Of a stretch of 64,000 bases of DNA, positions 29,759 to 39,223 are shown piece after piece (within the stretch, counting starts at the first letter, position 1; every line of letters starts with the position of its first letter). Under the pieces are notes generated by a model. It searched no databases. It was given only the letters and a program-made list of their open reading frames with translations, and was not told where the DNA came from. The position numbers and the translations under genes are program-made. The DNA comes from Rhodospirillaceae bacterium (GTDB lineage Bacteria; Pseudomonadota; Alphaproteobacteria; Rhodospirillales; UBA2165). Where the stretch lies: the NCBI GenBank assembly GCA_018674495.1, contig JABHAA010000086.1, positions 1 through 64,000 on the forward strand, written 5' to 3'.

Positions 29759-30925
29759 ATGGCTATTCGCGAGCTTGGCATAATCTTGCATGGCGCCACT
29801 GGGCGCATTGCCTCGACCCAGCATCTGGCCAATGCGTTGGCGCCGATTATCGCCGAGGGTGGGCTGGATGTTGGCAATGGCGAGACGGTCATGCCGAAAT
29901 TGATTTTGGCCGGGCGCGATGAGGCCAAGCTTGCCGATATCGCACGCACCCACAATGTAGAAAACTGGACCACCGATCTGGATACGGCACTGGCCGATCC
30001 GGCCTATCCGGTGTTTTTCGATGCCGCCGCCACCCATCTCCGACTTGATCTGCTGCACCGAGCCATTGACGCTGGAAAACATATCTATACGGAGAAACCG
30101 GTGGCCCCCTGCATTAAGGACGGGCTCGCCATCTTAAGCGCGGGTCAGGCAAAGGGGCTGAAGCTGGGTGCCGTCGAAGATAAAATTCATTCGCCGGGCT
30201 ACCGCAAAATGAAAACGCTGGTCGATGACGGATTTTTTGGCAGGGTGGTCAACTTCCGCCTGGATTTCGGCTGGTGGGTGTTCGACGGGTTGGAGCGGCA
30301 AGCCAACCGGCCAAGCTGGAATTACCAGAAATCCGGCGGCGGCGGCATGTTTTCGGACATGTACGCCCATTGGCGCTATGTGGTCGAAACCATGATGGGC
30401 CCGATGAGGCGCATCACGGCGGCCGGCTGGACGGCGCAACCCAAACGCGGCGGCGAGGCCAGCGAGAAGTTTGACGTGGATGTGGAGGACAGTTGTTCGG
30501 TCATCGTCGAGTTGGAAAGCGGCGCCTTCGGCACGATCACATCAAGCTGGGCGCAGCGGGTGATCGGCGATGATCTGGTCAGCTTTCAGATAGACGGTAC
30601 CGGCGGCTCGGCGCAGGCCGGTATGCGCCGCTGCCGCGCGCAAGCCGCCAAGGATACCCCCAATATTCGCGGCTTCAATCTGGGCGGCGATAGCGCCACC
30701 TTGGATTACAAAATCGATCATGCCGCCGACTGGCAAGAGATACCAGAGGCCGGGCCATACCTGAACCTCTACCGTGCCGGCTGGGAGCAATTCCTTCGCC
30801 ATGTGGCAACGGACGCACCACTGAAATCCGATTACGCCGCCGGCATTCGTGATGTACAATTTGCCGAGGCCTGTTTGCAAAGCTCCGCAACCGGCGCCTG
30901 GGTTTCCATGGCGCCGCTGGCTTGA
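29759..30925 (+). CDS. Gfo/Idh/MocA family oxidoreductase
   Basis: GIILHGATGRI...HIYTEKPVAPCIKDGLAIL...SGGGGMFSDMYAHWRYV. Confidence 0.92.
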   Translation: MAIRELGIILHGATGRIASTQHLANALAPIIAEGGLDVGNGETVMPKLILAGRDEAKLADIARTHNVENWTTDLDTALADPAYPVFFDAAATHLRLDLLHRAIDAGKHIYTEKPVAPCIKDGLAILSAGQAKGLKLGAVEDKIHSPGYRKMKTLVDDGFFGRVVNFRLDFGWWVFDGLERQANRPSWNYQKSGGGGMFSDMYAHWRYVVETMMGPMRRITAAGWTAQPKRGGEASEKFDVDVEDSCSVIVELESGAFGTITSSWAQRVIGDDLVSFQIDGTGGSAQAGMRRCRAQAAKDTPNIRGFNLGGDSATLDYKIDHAADWQEIPEAGPYLNLYRAGWEQFLRHVATDAPLKSDYAAGIRDVQFAEACLQSSATGAWVSMAPLA

Positions 30926-30935
30926 AGGAAATATT

Positions 30936-32075
30936 ATGAGCGATCTACCCGTTTTAAATTTGGAAGGCGGCCCCTTTGAGCGCGGCCTGGCCCACGGCAA
31001 GGCGCTGGCGCCATCCATCGCCGCCAATATCGAAACCTATTTGGCCCGCTTCGAAGCCAGCGGCATGTCAGCGCACGCCGCCCGCACCGAGGGCGAAACC
31101 TGGATCGACGTCATCAACGGCCACAACGCGGCCTATGGCGAGGAAATGCGCGGGCTGGCTGAAGGGGCGGGAATTGCCTTGGCCGATGTGGCCATGCTCA
31201 ATGCCCGCTACGAAATTACATTCGGGCTCATGGGCGACGAAGCAAAAGCCGCCGATGAGGCGGACGGCTGCACATCGTTCGGCGCGCTGCCCGAAGCAAC
31301 GTTCAACAGCCATGTTATATTGGGGCAGAACTGGGACTGGCTGGCCGGCGTGCATGGCCATTGCGCGGTCTTGCGCGTTTCCCGAAATGATGGCCCCGAT
31401 TTCATCTGCTTTACCGAGGCCGGCATCGTCGGCGGCAAGATGGGCGTCAACGAGCATGGCATCGGTCTGGTGGAGAACGGTCTGGTGTCCGACCATGACG
31501 GGCGCAACAGACATGAAAAGCCTTTCCACATGCGCTGCCGCGAAGTGCTGGATGCGACCACATATGATATGGCGTTGCTGCCGGTGCTGGCGACGCGGCG
31601 GGTTTGTTCAGCCAATTTCGTTATCGGCCAAGCGGGCGGCGACGGCGATGGCGACGGCGAGGTGATCAATATCGAAACCAGCCCGGACGCCACATCCAGC
31701 CATTTTCCTATCGATGGGCTGATTACCCACTCCAACCATTTCACCGATCCCCGCCATGGCCCCTCGCAGATGGAGCGGATCGGTCCCAGCACCTTGTACC
31801 GGGCCAACCGGCTGGACCGATTGTTGCGCAAAAATATCGGCAAGCTGGACATGAACCATATGGCCGCCGCCCTCGGCGATCATTTCGGCGCCCCCAACGC
31901 CATCTGCCGCCATGCGGACGCACGCCAGTCGGGGGCCAAACAGACCATGACCAACGCGTCCCTGGTGATCGATCTGGAGAACCGCTCCATGCACATCGCC
32001 GATGGCCCGCCTTGCGAAAACGCTTTCAGCTATTATCCCTTGAAGGCGGGCGCCGCGTCGCGCGCCGCCGAATAG
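30936..32075 (+). CDS. C45 family autoproteolytic acyltransferase/hydrolase
   Basis: GGPFERGLAHGKAL...EADGCTSFGALPEATFNSHVILGQNWDW; putative nucleophile Cys in DGCTSFG. Confidence 0.88.
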   Translation: MSDLPVLNLEGGPFERGLAHGKALAPSIAANIETYLARFEASGMSAHAARTEGETWIDVINGHNAAYGEEMRGLAEGAGIALADVAMLNARYEITFGLMGDEAKAADEADGCTSFGALPEATFNSHVILGQNWDWLAGVHGHCAVLRVSRNDGPDFICFTEAGIVGGKMGVNEHGIGLVENGLVSDHDGRNRHEKPFHMRCREVLDATTYDMALLPVLATRRVCSANFVIGQAGGDGDGDGEVINIETSPDATSSHFPIDGLITHSNHFTDPRHGPSQMERIGPSTLYRANRLDRLLRKNIGKLDMNHMAAALGDHFGAPNAICRHADARQSGAKQTMTNASLVIDLENRSMHIADGPPCENAFSYYPLKAGAASRAAE

Positions 32076-32088
32076 GCGCCCGTATTCC

Positions 32089-32922
32089 ATGGCTCGCCAT
32101 ATTGTCTGCCTGACATTTGATTTCGATACCGAATCCGGTTTCATCGCGCGCGGCTGGGATTCGCCAACGCCCCTATCCAGGGGCGAGTTTGGACTGGTCG
32201 GAGCGCAGCGAATTTTGGCGCTTCTCAAAGAACGCGGATTGCCGTCCACGTGGTTTGTCCCCGGCTTCACTATCGCCAGCCATCCAGCCGCGTGTGAGGT
32301 GGTGCTCGCTGGCGGCCACGAGATCGCCCATCACAGTTGGGCGCATATCCCACCGGCCCTGCAAAGCCGCGATGAAGAGGCCGCCGATATGGTGCGCGCC
32401 AATGACGCCATCGAAAAACTCACAGGCCAGCGCGCAAGGGGCTACCGCTCGCCATCGTGGGATCTGTCGGAGAACACGCTGGAGCTATTGATCGAAGAAA
32501 ACATGGAATACGATTCCAGCCTGATGAACAGCGACTACGCGCCAACCCGCGCGCGCCTCAATGACGAGGTAAAGCTGGGTGAGCCGATCCGCTATGGGCT
32601 GGAAACTGATCTCATTGAAATGCCAATAAGTTGGGCGCTGGATGATTTCCCACATTTCGAATTTGTACGCACGCCGGAAATGACTTTACCCGGCCTCAAT
32701 TCCCCGCGCGCCGTGATGGACGCGTGGTGGGACGAATTCGTCTATATGCAAAAGACAGTGGACTGGGGCGTATTGACCTACACCATGCACCCCTACGTCA
32801 TCGGTCGCGGCAACCGTATGCTGGCATTGGAAGGATTGCTCGAGCGCCTGACGGACGCCGGCGCGGAATTCATGACCATGGAAGATGCGGCGGGGGAAGC
32901 GCGGGGACGCCTGGGCGGGTAG
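32089..32922 (+). CDS. Polysaccharide deacetylase family protein
   Basis: IVCLTFDFDTESGFI...STWFVPGF...HEIAHHSWAH...GYRSPSWDLSENTLELL (NodB-homology motifs). Confidence 0.94.
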   Translation: MARHIVCLTFDFDTESGFIARGWDSPTPLSRGEFGLVGAQRILALLKERGLPSTWFVPGFTIASHPAACEVVLAGGHEIAHHSWAHIPPALQSRDEEAADMVRANDAIEKLTGQRARGYRSPSWDLSENTLELLIEENMEYDSSLMNSDYAPTRARLNDEVKLGEPIRYGLETDLIEMPISWALDDFPHFEFVRTPEMTLPGLNSPRAVMDAWWDEFVYMQKTVDWGVLTYTMHPYVIGRGNRMLALEGLLERLTDAGAEFMTMEDAAGEARGRLGG

Positions 32923-32942
32923 GAAGCCTATTCGGGCAGCAC

Positions 32943-34184
32943 CTAACCCTGCTTGCGGACCCGGTTTGAACCGAGAACCCGCTCTTTTGGAATGCTTATC
33001 GTAACTGTTGTGCCGACATCCGCTTGGCTGTCGATATTCAGGCTACCGCCGTGCGCTTCCAATAAGCCCTTGGCCAGCGGCAGGCCGAGACCCGTTCCCT
33101 CGCCGCTTTGCGCCAAATCGCCACGCTCGGCCTGGCCGAATTTCTCCAATGCCTTGGCAAGGTCGGTGGCGTCCATGCCGATGCCGGTATCGACGACCCA
33201 CAGGAGCGCCGCGCCATCATCCGCATAACCGCATCGGACCGAGACGGTGCCGCCGGCATCAGAAAATTTCACGGCGTTGGAAAGCAAGTTGACGAGGATT
33301 TGCTTCATCCGCAACGGATCGGCAAGGATCACCGGCGCATCTTCGCCGACGGAACTTATCAATTTGACACCGCCGATTTCAGCCCGGCTGTTTACCAATT
33401 GCAGGGACGCATCGACAATATCGCTCAAATAGACCTCGGAGATATTCAACTCCAATTTGCCCGCTTCAATGACCGACACGTCGAGCAGGTCGCTGATCAA
33501 CTCTAAAAGAAGATGGCCCGACTGTTGGATGGAATCCACATAGTCTTTGTATTTCTCATTTTCCAGCGGACCGAACGTCTCCGCCTTGATGGCATCGGAA
33601 AATCCGATGATGGCGTTGAGCGGGGTCCGTAATTCGTGGCTCATATTGGCAAGAAACTCGGATTTGGTGCGATTGGCGGTTTCCGCCGCCTCCTTGGCCT
33701 GGTGCAATTCGCCGGTTCGCTCCTGCACAAGCTCCTGCAAATGATCGCGGTGTTGGCGCAAATCCAGCTCGGCCTGGCGCTGGATGGTGATGTCTTTTGC
33801 CGTCCCACGAACACCGGCGAACTTGCCGGTCTCGGGATCGAATTTGGGCAGCCCGCTGACAAGCAGATGGCGCAGATCTCCGTTTTTGTGGCAAATCGTA
33901 AACGGAATATCGCGAAACGGAGACCGCCAATTGATGTCACAATCAGCTTCGGCGGTGGCCTCAAACCTTCCTATATCTTCCAGTTTCTTGCCCAAAAACT
34001 GGTGCGGCAAATAACCGAAAAGATCCAGCACACGATCCGACAAATAGCTTAAATTGAGATCGCTATCGCTCTCCCACATCAAATCCGTCACCAGCCGCGA
34101 GACATCTTCCAGCTGGCGGCGCAGGGATTCCAGTTCGGCACGTATACCAACTCCGGCATCAATGCCATGCATCAGATCATCCAT
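32943..34184 (-). CDS. PAS domain-containing sensor histidine kinase
   Basis: PAS/PAC region; [27 protein letters not shown]-box; [41 protein letters not shown]. Confidence 0.95.
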   Translation of the reverse strand: MDDLMHGIDAGVGIRAELESLRRQLEDVSRLVTDLMWESDSDLNLSYLSDRVLDLFGYLPHQFLGKKLEDIGRFEATAEADCDINWRSPFRDIPFTICHKNGDLRHLLVSGLPKFDPETGKFAGVRGTAKDITIQRQAELDLRQHRDHLQELVQERTGELHQAKEAAETANRTKSEFLANMSHELRTPLNAIIGFSDAIKAETFGPLENEKYKDYVDSIQQSGHLLLELISDLLDVSVIEAGKLELNISEVYLSDIVDASLQLVNSRAEIGGVKLISSVGEDAPVILADPLRMKQILVNLLSNAVKFSDAGGTVSVRCGYADDGAALLWVVDTGIGMDATDLAKALEKFGQAERGDLAQSGEGTGLGLPLAKGLLEAHGGSLNIDSQADVGTTVTISIPKERVLGSNRVRKQG

Positions 34185-35289
34185 TGTCGATTTCCAATTC
34201 GCGTATTGCGGCCAGGTAATTGGAATCCAGCTTCCAACGGCCCAGGACTTTCTGTGCCGTCTCGGCATCAAAGGAATCGAAGAATGACAATATGGTTCGG
34301 ATTTCCTGATCAAAATTCGTCACCAGGGATGGCACGGCGCGCCGGATTTGCGCAAAAATAGTCGAGAAATCCGATTTTCCCAAGCCGATGGCCTTGCAGG
34401 CGATTGCCAGGCCCTCGCCGCCGGGCTCAAATATGATGCGCCGGATCAAGTTTACCCGGAGCCCGGTGAACTTCTTGATCAGAGACATAAAGAGATTAAC
34501 CTCGCCTTGGCTCAAGACCGAGATCATGAACTCGGGATCGATATCTTCGGCCTCGGCGATCTGGTTTGCCAAGGCGTCCGAAGCTTTGGTCTCCATCGCC
34601 TCCGCCGGTCTTGAGGCGAAAATATCGCGGGCCGATTTTTCCAGCAGGGCGTCGATCACGTCCACGTCCAAGGCGAATTTATCGGTGATATGCTGGCGCA
34701 TCGCCGCCGAAACCCACAGGAACATTTTTTGCGCCAGCTTGGAATCAAGCTCTTCACGCCGGAGTATCGGCTCCCGATAGGAATCCACGCGCTGCGCCTC
34801 ATCGACGATATATTCAAACGTGGTCTTTGAAATATCCGCGCTGGGATTGTCCAGCAACTTGGTGATGACCTGCGGATTGCCTTCCTCGACCAGGGCCGAA
34901 GTTACGTTCTCGCTCACCGAATGGCGGATGGCGATTGCCATCTGATGCTCCATGGTCCGGTGTTGAATGATTTCAATCAGGTTTTCGTCTTTCAATACCC
35001 CTGATTTGCTCAAGATCGGATACGCCACATCGATATCGTCATTGGCTAGGAATGTCGCCAGATCTTGCGGGATGTCTGACCAATCGACCAGATTTTTGGC
35101 GATGATCGTGCGCACACTTTTTTCGAAATCATGAACCAGCCGGTGCAGGATATCGAGCATGAGGGACCGCTCCCGGTCCGACATCTCGCCATCATTTTCC
35201 ATGAAAAGGCTGGTGACCGATTTGGCGAGCTTCTCCCGGCCTTCGACAGATTTGTCGCGGGAAATTTGCAGGAGTTCAGTTGTGTCCAA
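34177..35289 (-). CDS. DUF2336 domain-containing protein
   Basis: [94 protein letters not shown] is typical of DUF2336; overlaps the kinase start. Confidence 0.9.
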   Translation of the reverse strand: MDTTELLQISRDKSVEGREKLAKSVTSLFMENDGEMSDRERSLMLDILHRLVHDFEKSVRTIIAKNLVDWSDIPQDLATFLANDDIDVAYPILSKSGVLKDENLIEIIQHRTMEHQMAIAIRHSVSENVTSALVEEGNPQVITKLLDNPSADISKTTFEYIVDEAQRVDSYREPILRREELDSKLAQKMFLWVSAAMRQHITDKFALDVDVIDALLEKSARDIFASRPAEAMETKASDALANQIAEAEDIDPEFMISVLSQGEVNLFMSLIKKFTGLRVNLIRRIIFEPGGEGLAIACKAIGLGKSDFSTIFAQIRRAVPSLVTNFDQEIRTILSFFDSFDAETAQKVLGRWKLDSNYLAAIRELEIDNG

Positions 35290-35545
35290 TTTTGGCGCTT
35301 CTTCCTCGACCCGATTACGGCTTTGATTTTACAGCCGAAATTAGAATTATTTCAAGAACCCACCAAGAGCTATATGGTATATTTGCCTGATTTTTCGCGG
35401 CTTATACGTACCGGCCTTATTATAACTACCTACATATAGGAATTCCTAAGTTCGACTTCAATGGATATTTATTAGCTGCCGGGCAGGCCTATTCGGCCGC
35501 AATCGATGTCACCCAAAGGCCGCATGGCGTGCTATAACGCGCCTC

Positions 35546-36544
35546 ATGTCCGATCAAAATCTTGACGCCAAAACCGTGCCGCAAAATGCACTGCCGATAA
35601 TTGATGTATCGGGGCTGAGGAGCCAGGCCGCCCAGGCGCGCCAAGCGGTTGGCCGGGCGCTGCTCGAGGCCTGCCTCGACAAGGGCTTTTTCTATATGCA
35701 GGGCCATGGGGTTCCGGAGCGATTGCGGCAATCGGTACTCCGACAATCCGAAGCTTTTTTCGCGCTTCCGGAGGTGGAAAAAAATGCCATTGCCCTCGAC
35801 CGGTCTCCTTGCAACCGCGGGTACGAGCCATTACGCGCCCAGACCCTTGAGATAGGCCAGCCGCCGGATTTGAAGGAGGGCTTTTATTCGGGCCCGGAAA
35901 TCCCCGCCGGCGACGCACGCGTTTTGGCAGGCAAGTTCAATCACGGGCCCAACCAATGGCCGGCAGCGCTGCCCGGTTTCCGCCCGGTGATGGAGGAATA
36001 TCATGGGGTCATGGTTACCCTTGGCCGCTTGGTTATGGGCGGCATCGCGCTGGCTCTTGATTTGCAAGAGGATGCGTTTGCCGGCTTCTGCAAGGACGAA
36101 TTGGCGACGCTCAGATTGCTGCATTATCCGCCGCAACCGGCCAATCCGGAACCCGGCGAAAAGGGCTGCGGGGCGCATACGGATTTTGGCACCCTCACGT
36201 TCCTTGACCAAGACGATTGCGGCGGGCTTCAGGTCTGGGACGAAGAGGCGGGCTGGATCCACGCCGAGCCGCTGGCCGGCAGCTATGTGGTCAATCTCGG
36301 CGATATGATGGCCCGTTGGAGCAATGGCCGCTTCCGCTCGACCCTGCACCGGGTGATCAACATATCCGGGCGGCAGCGCTATTCGGTTCCATTTTTCTAT
36401 TTGGGTAATCCCGATTATCCGATCCGCTGCATCGACACCTGCCTGGCCGATGGCGAGAGCCCGCTTTATCCCGATACCACCATGGAAGCCCATTATCAGG
36501 CCATGTACCGGGCGACCTACGGCGACGAAACCATAACGACATGA
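35546..36544 (+). CDS. Isopenicillin N synthase-like 2-oxoglutarate/Fe(II)-dependent dioxygenase
   Basis: LPIIDVSGLR...GFFYMQGHGVPERL; AHTDFGTLTFLDQDDCGGLQVWDEEAGWIHAEPLAGSYVVNLGDMMARWSNGRFRSTLHRV (HxD...H, R). Confidence 0.95.
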   Translation: MSDQNLDAKTVPQNALPIIDVSGLRSQAAQARQAVGRALLEACLDKGFFYMQGHGVPERLRQSVLRQSEAFFALPEVEKNAIALDRSPCNRGYEPLRAQTLEIGQPPDLKEGFYSGPEIPAGDARVLAGKFNHGPNQWPAALPGFRPVMEEYHGVMVTLGRLVMGGIALALDLQEDAFAGFCKDELATLRLLHYPPQPANPEPGEKGCGAHTDFGTLTFLDQDDCGGLQVWDEEAGWIHAEPLAGSYVVNLGDMMARWSNGRFRSTLHRVINISGRQRYSVPFFYLGNPDYPIRCIDTCLADGESPLYPDTTMEAHYQAMYRATYGDETITT

Positions 36545-37305
36545 AACCATCCAAACCCGTGTTCGATCTGGTGATGATCCACGGCGCCTGGCAAGGAAGC
36601 TGGGCCTGGGCCGGTCTTATTCCCAAATTAGAAGCCATGGGCTTTCGCTGCCACGCCGTCGATATGCCCGGCAATGGCGCGGATGCAACCAAGCCCGAAG
36701 ATGTCTCGATGGCCATGTACATGGCTTATTTGCGCGGATTGCTGGATGGCATTGACGCCCCGGTAATCGTCCTTGGCCATTCGTCCGGCGGCATTATCGC
36801 CAGCCAGTTGGGCGAGTTGGAAGCGGGTCGCGTTGCCGGCATAATTTATATCGCCGGCATGATGCTGCCGAACGGCATGAAGTTCGCCGAATTGGTTGCC
36901 GACTATGCGAAAAAAGATACGGCGGCCCTTGGTGTTGTGCCGCATCTGGACTGGTCCAAAGACGGCGAGACCTCGACCGTGAAACCGGGCGCAGCGCGAA
37001 AAATATTCTACCAGGATTGTTCCGCCGCCAAAGCCGGCGCCGCAGCCAAACTACTCAAACCGCACCCGCAGCGGGGCAGGGATATCGCCGCGCGCCTGAC
37101 AAAGGGCCGCTTCGGCAAAATACCGCGCGCCTATGTCGAGGCCAGGCTGGATCAATCGGTTCTGCACAAGATGCAACGGCGTATGCAAAAGCTGGTGCCC
37201 GGCGCACGGCGCTATAGCATCAATACCGGCCACGCGCCGCAACTCGCCGATCCCGATGGCTTGGCCAGAATAATTGGCGAGGCGATTGCAGGTCTTTTGG
37301 AATGA
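36541..37305 (+). CDS. Alpha/beta hydrolase
   Basis: FDLVMIHGAWQGSWAWAGLIPKLEAMGF...VIVLGHSSGGIIASQLGE...; C-terminal GHAPQLADPDGLARII. Confidence 0.93.
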   Translation: MKPSKPVFDLVMIHGAWQGSWAWAGLIPKLEAMGFRCHAVDMPGNGADATKPEDVSMAMYMAYLRGLLDGIDAPVIVLGHSSGGIIASQLGELEAGRVAGIIYIAGMMLPNGMKFAELVADYAKKDTAALGVVPHLDWSKDGETSTVKPGAARKIFYQDCSAAKAGAAAKLLKPHPQRGRDIAARLTKGRFGKIPRAYVEARLDQSVLHKMQRRMQKLVPGARRYSINTGHAPQLADPDGLARIIGEAIAGLLE

Positions 37306-37346
37306 TATAAAATCACCGCCTTATCAGGCTTAGGAGCGCAATACAC

Positions 37347-38441
37347 ATGGCAATCGATGTCAAAAAAATCGAAATTAAGAGCGTCAGCGACGCATCCGGC
37401 TTGGATGAATGGATCACCTCCGGCGCGGTGTCCGCCGATGCGATCGTCGCCGTCATCGGCAAGACCGAAGGCAATGGCGGCGTGAATGATTTCACACGCA
37501 TCTTGTCCGATGAAGCTTACCGGCGCGTGCTGGCGGCCAGGGGCACCAGATCCGAAGCGGCAATCAAGGAAATTCCCATGGTCTGGTCGGGGGGCTGCGA
37601 TGGCATCATAACCCCGCATGCTGTCGCCTTCGCCCGTAACGAAGACACCGGGCCTGAGACCGAAGACCGGATGGTCATGGGAACCGCCATGAGCGTGGAG
37701 TTGTTGCCCGAAGACATCGGCCGCCCGGCGATGGTCGAAAAGGTCGCCGATGCGGTTCGGGATGCCATGCAGGACGCCGGCATCAGCGATACCGTCGATG
37801 TTCATTATGTGCAGACCAAAACACCATTGCTGACCGTGGAGACGGTGCAGGACGCCCACGCCAGGGGCCAGAGCGTGGCCTGTGAGGTGCACGATTCCAT
37901 GGGCGTTTCGAACGGCACCACGGCGCTCGGCATTGGCGTCGGCCTGGGTGAGATCGCTATGCCCAAGGCGGAAGAAATATGCCGCGATTTGGATATCTAT
38001 TCGGCGGTTTCGTCCTGTTCTTCGGGGGTCGAGTTGGACCGGGCGCAAATTGTCTTGTTCGGCAACAAAGCCGGCGCCGGCGGGCGCTACCGGATCGGCC
38101 ATGCTGTGATGGAAGACGCGCTGCATATGGACGGCATATACGATGCCATTCGCAACGCAGGTTTGGATCTTCCCGAACGCGCCCGCGCCGAAGACTTGAA
38201 CGGCCGGCTGGTCAATTGCTTCATGAAATGCGAGGCCGATCCCCGCGCCAGGCTGCGCGGCCGCCGCCAGATCATGCTAGATGATTCCGATGTACACCAT
38301 CACCGTCATTCCAAGGCGGCAGTGGGCGGCGTGGCAGCAGCCGCCATCGGCGATGCCGCCGTGTTCGTGTCCGTGGACGCCATGCACCAGGGCCCGCAAG
38401 GCGGCGGCCCGGTGGTCGCTATTGTTGATATGGGCGTTTAG
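37347..38441 (+). CDS. Ring-opening amidohydrolase (cyanuric acid hydrolase / barbiturase family)
   Basis: [125 protein letters not shown]. Confidence 0.93.
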   Translation: MAIDVKKIEIKSVSDASGLDEWITSGAVSADAIVAVIGKTEGNGGVNDFTRILSDEAYRRVLAARGTRSEAAIKEIPMVWSGGCDGIITPHAVAFARNEDTGPETEDRMVMGTAMSVELLPEDIGRPAMVEKVADAVRDAMQDAGISDTVDVHYVQTKTPLLTVETVQDAHARGQSVACEVHDSMGVSNGTTALGIGVGLGEIAMPKAEEICRDLDIYSAVSSCSSGVELDRAQIVLFGNKAGAGGRYRIGHAVMEDALHMDGIYDAIRNAGLDLPERARAEDLNGRLVNCFMKCEADPRARLRGRRQIMLDDSDVHHHRHSKAAVGGVAAAAIGDAAVFVSVDAMHQGPQGGGPVVAIVDMGV

Positions 38442-38500
38442 CCTAGGCGATTCACATTCAATACATTCAGCAAATCGATCTCAGTTATTTTCTCGTTGTC

Positions 38501-39223
38501 GTGTTTTTGTCGGTGGCGGCGGGGGCGTTCGTCAAAGGCGTGGCCGGCGTTGGCCTGCCGATTATTTCGGTTCCGGTCATGGCGGCTGTGCTGGGGGTTG
38601 AACATGCCGTCGCGGTTATGATCATTCCATCAATGGTGGCCAATACCTCCATGCTTTGGGTGCTCAGGCGCGAAGCGTCGGCAAACCGGGAGTTGATGGT
38701 GTTTATCGCCCTCGGCGTCGTTGGCACCGTGCTTGGCGCCTGGATATTATCGGCGGCGGACCAGAACCTGATGTTCCTGGTTCTGGCCATCTGGGTGGTC
38801 GCCTATCTTGTGGTGCGGACATTGCGCTCCGACTTCCAGATTTCCGATAGGCGCGGGAGCATCTTGGCGCCCATCGTCGGTTTCGTCGCCGGCATCTTTC
38901 AGAGCGCCACCGGGCTTTCGTTTCCGGTGTTCGGACCCTACCTGCAAGCCCGTCAGTTCGGCCGCGACCGCTTTGCTTTTAATTCCTCGGCATTGCTGGC
39001 GGTGTTTGCCGCCGTTCAATTCGCCAGCTTCACCAGCTTTGATCTGTTGACCCCGTCGCTCATGGCCGAGGGCGCGCTGGCGGTCATCCCCATGGCCATT
39101 GCGCTCCCCATCGGCATCCGCGCGGCCCGGCATTTCAACAAGAAGAACTTCGACCGGCTGGTGGTGGGCATGCTTCTGGTCACCGCCACGATTTTGGTGT
39201 TCCGGGGCTTTCAGATTTTTTAG
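38501..39223 (+). CDS. TauE/SafE (TSUP) family sulfite/anion exporter
   Basis: AAGAFVKGVAGVGLPIISVPVMAAVLGVEHAVAVMIIPSMVAN; multi-TM. Frame is open upstream to 38447 without a canonical start. Confidence 0.88.
   Translation: MFLSVAAGAFVKGVAGVGLPIISVPVMAAVLGVEHAVAVMIIPSMVANTSMLWVLRREASANRELMVFIALGVVGTVLGAWILSAADQNLMFLVLAIWVVAYLVVRTLRSDFQISDRRGSILAPIVGFVAGIFQSATGLSFPVFGPYLQARQFGRDRFAFNSSALLAVFAAVQFASFTSFDLLTPSLMAEGALAVIPMAIALPIGIRAARHFNKKNFDRLVVGMLLVTATILVFRGFQIF

Noticed and set aside
37212-38126. 304-aa minus-strand ORF
   Set aside because: Antisense to the ring-opening amidohydrolase; no family features.
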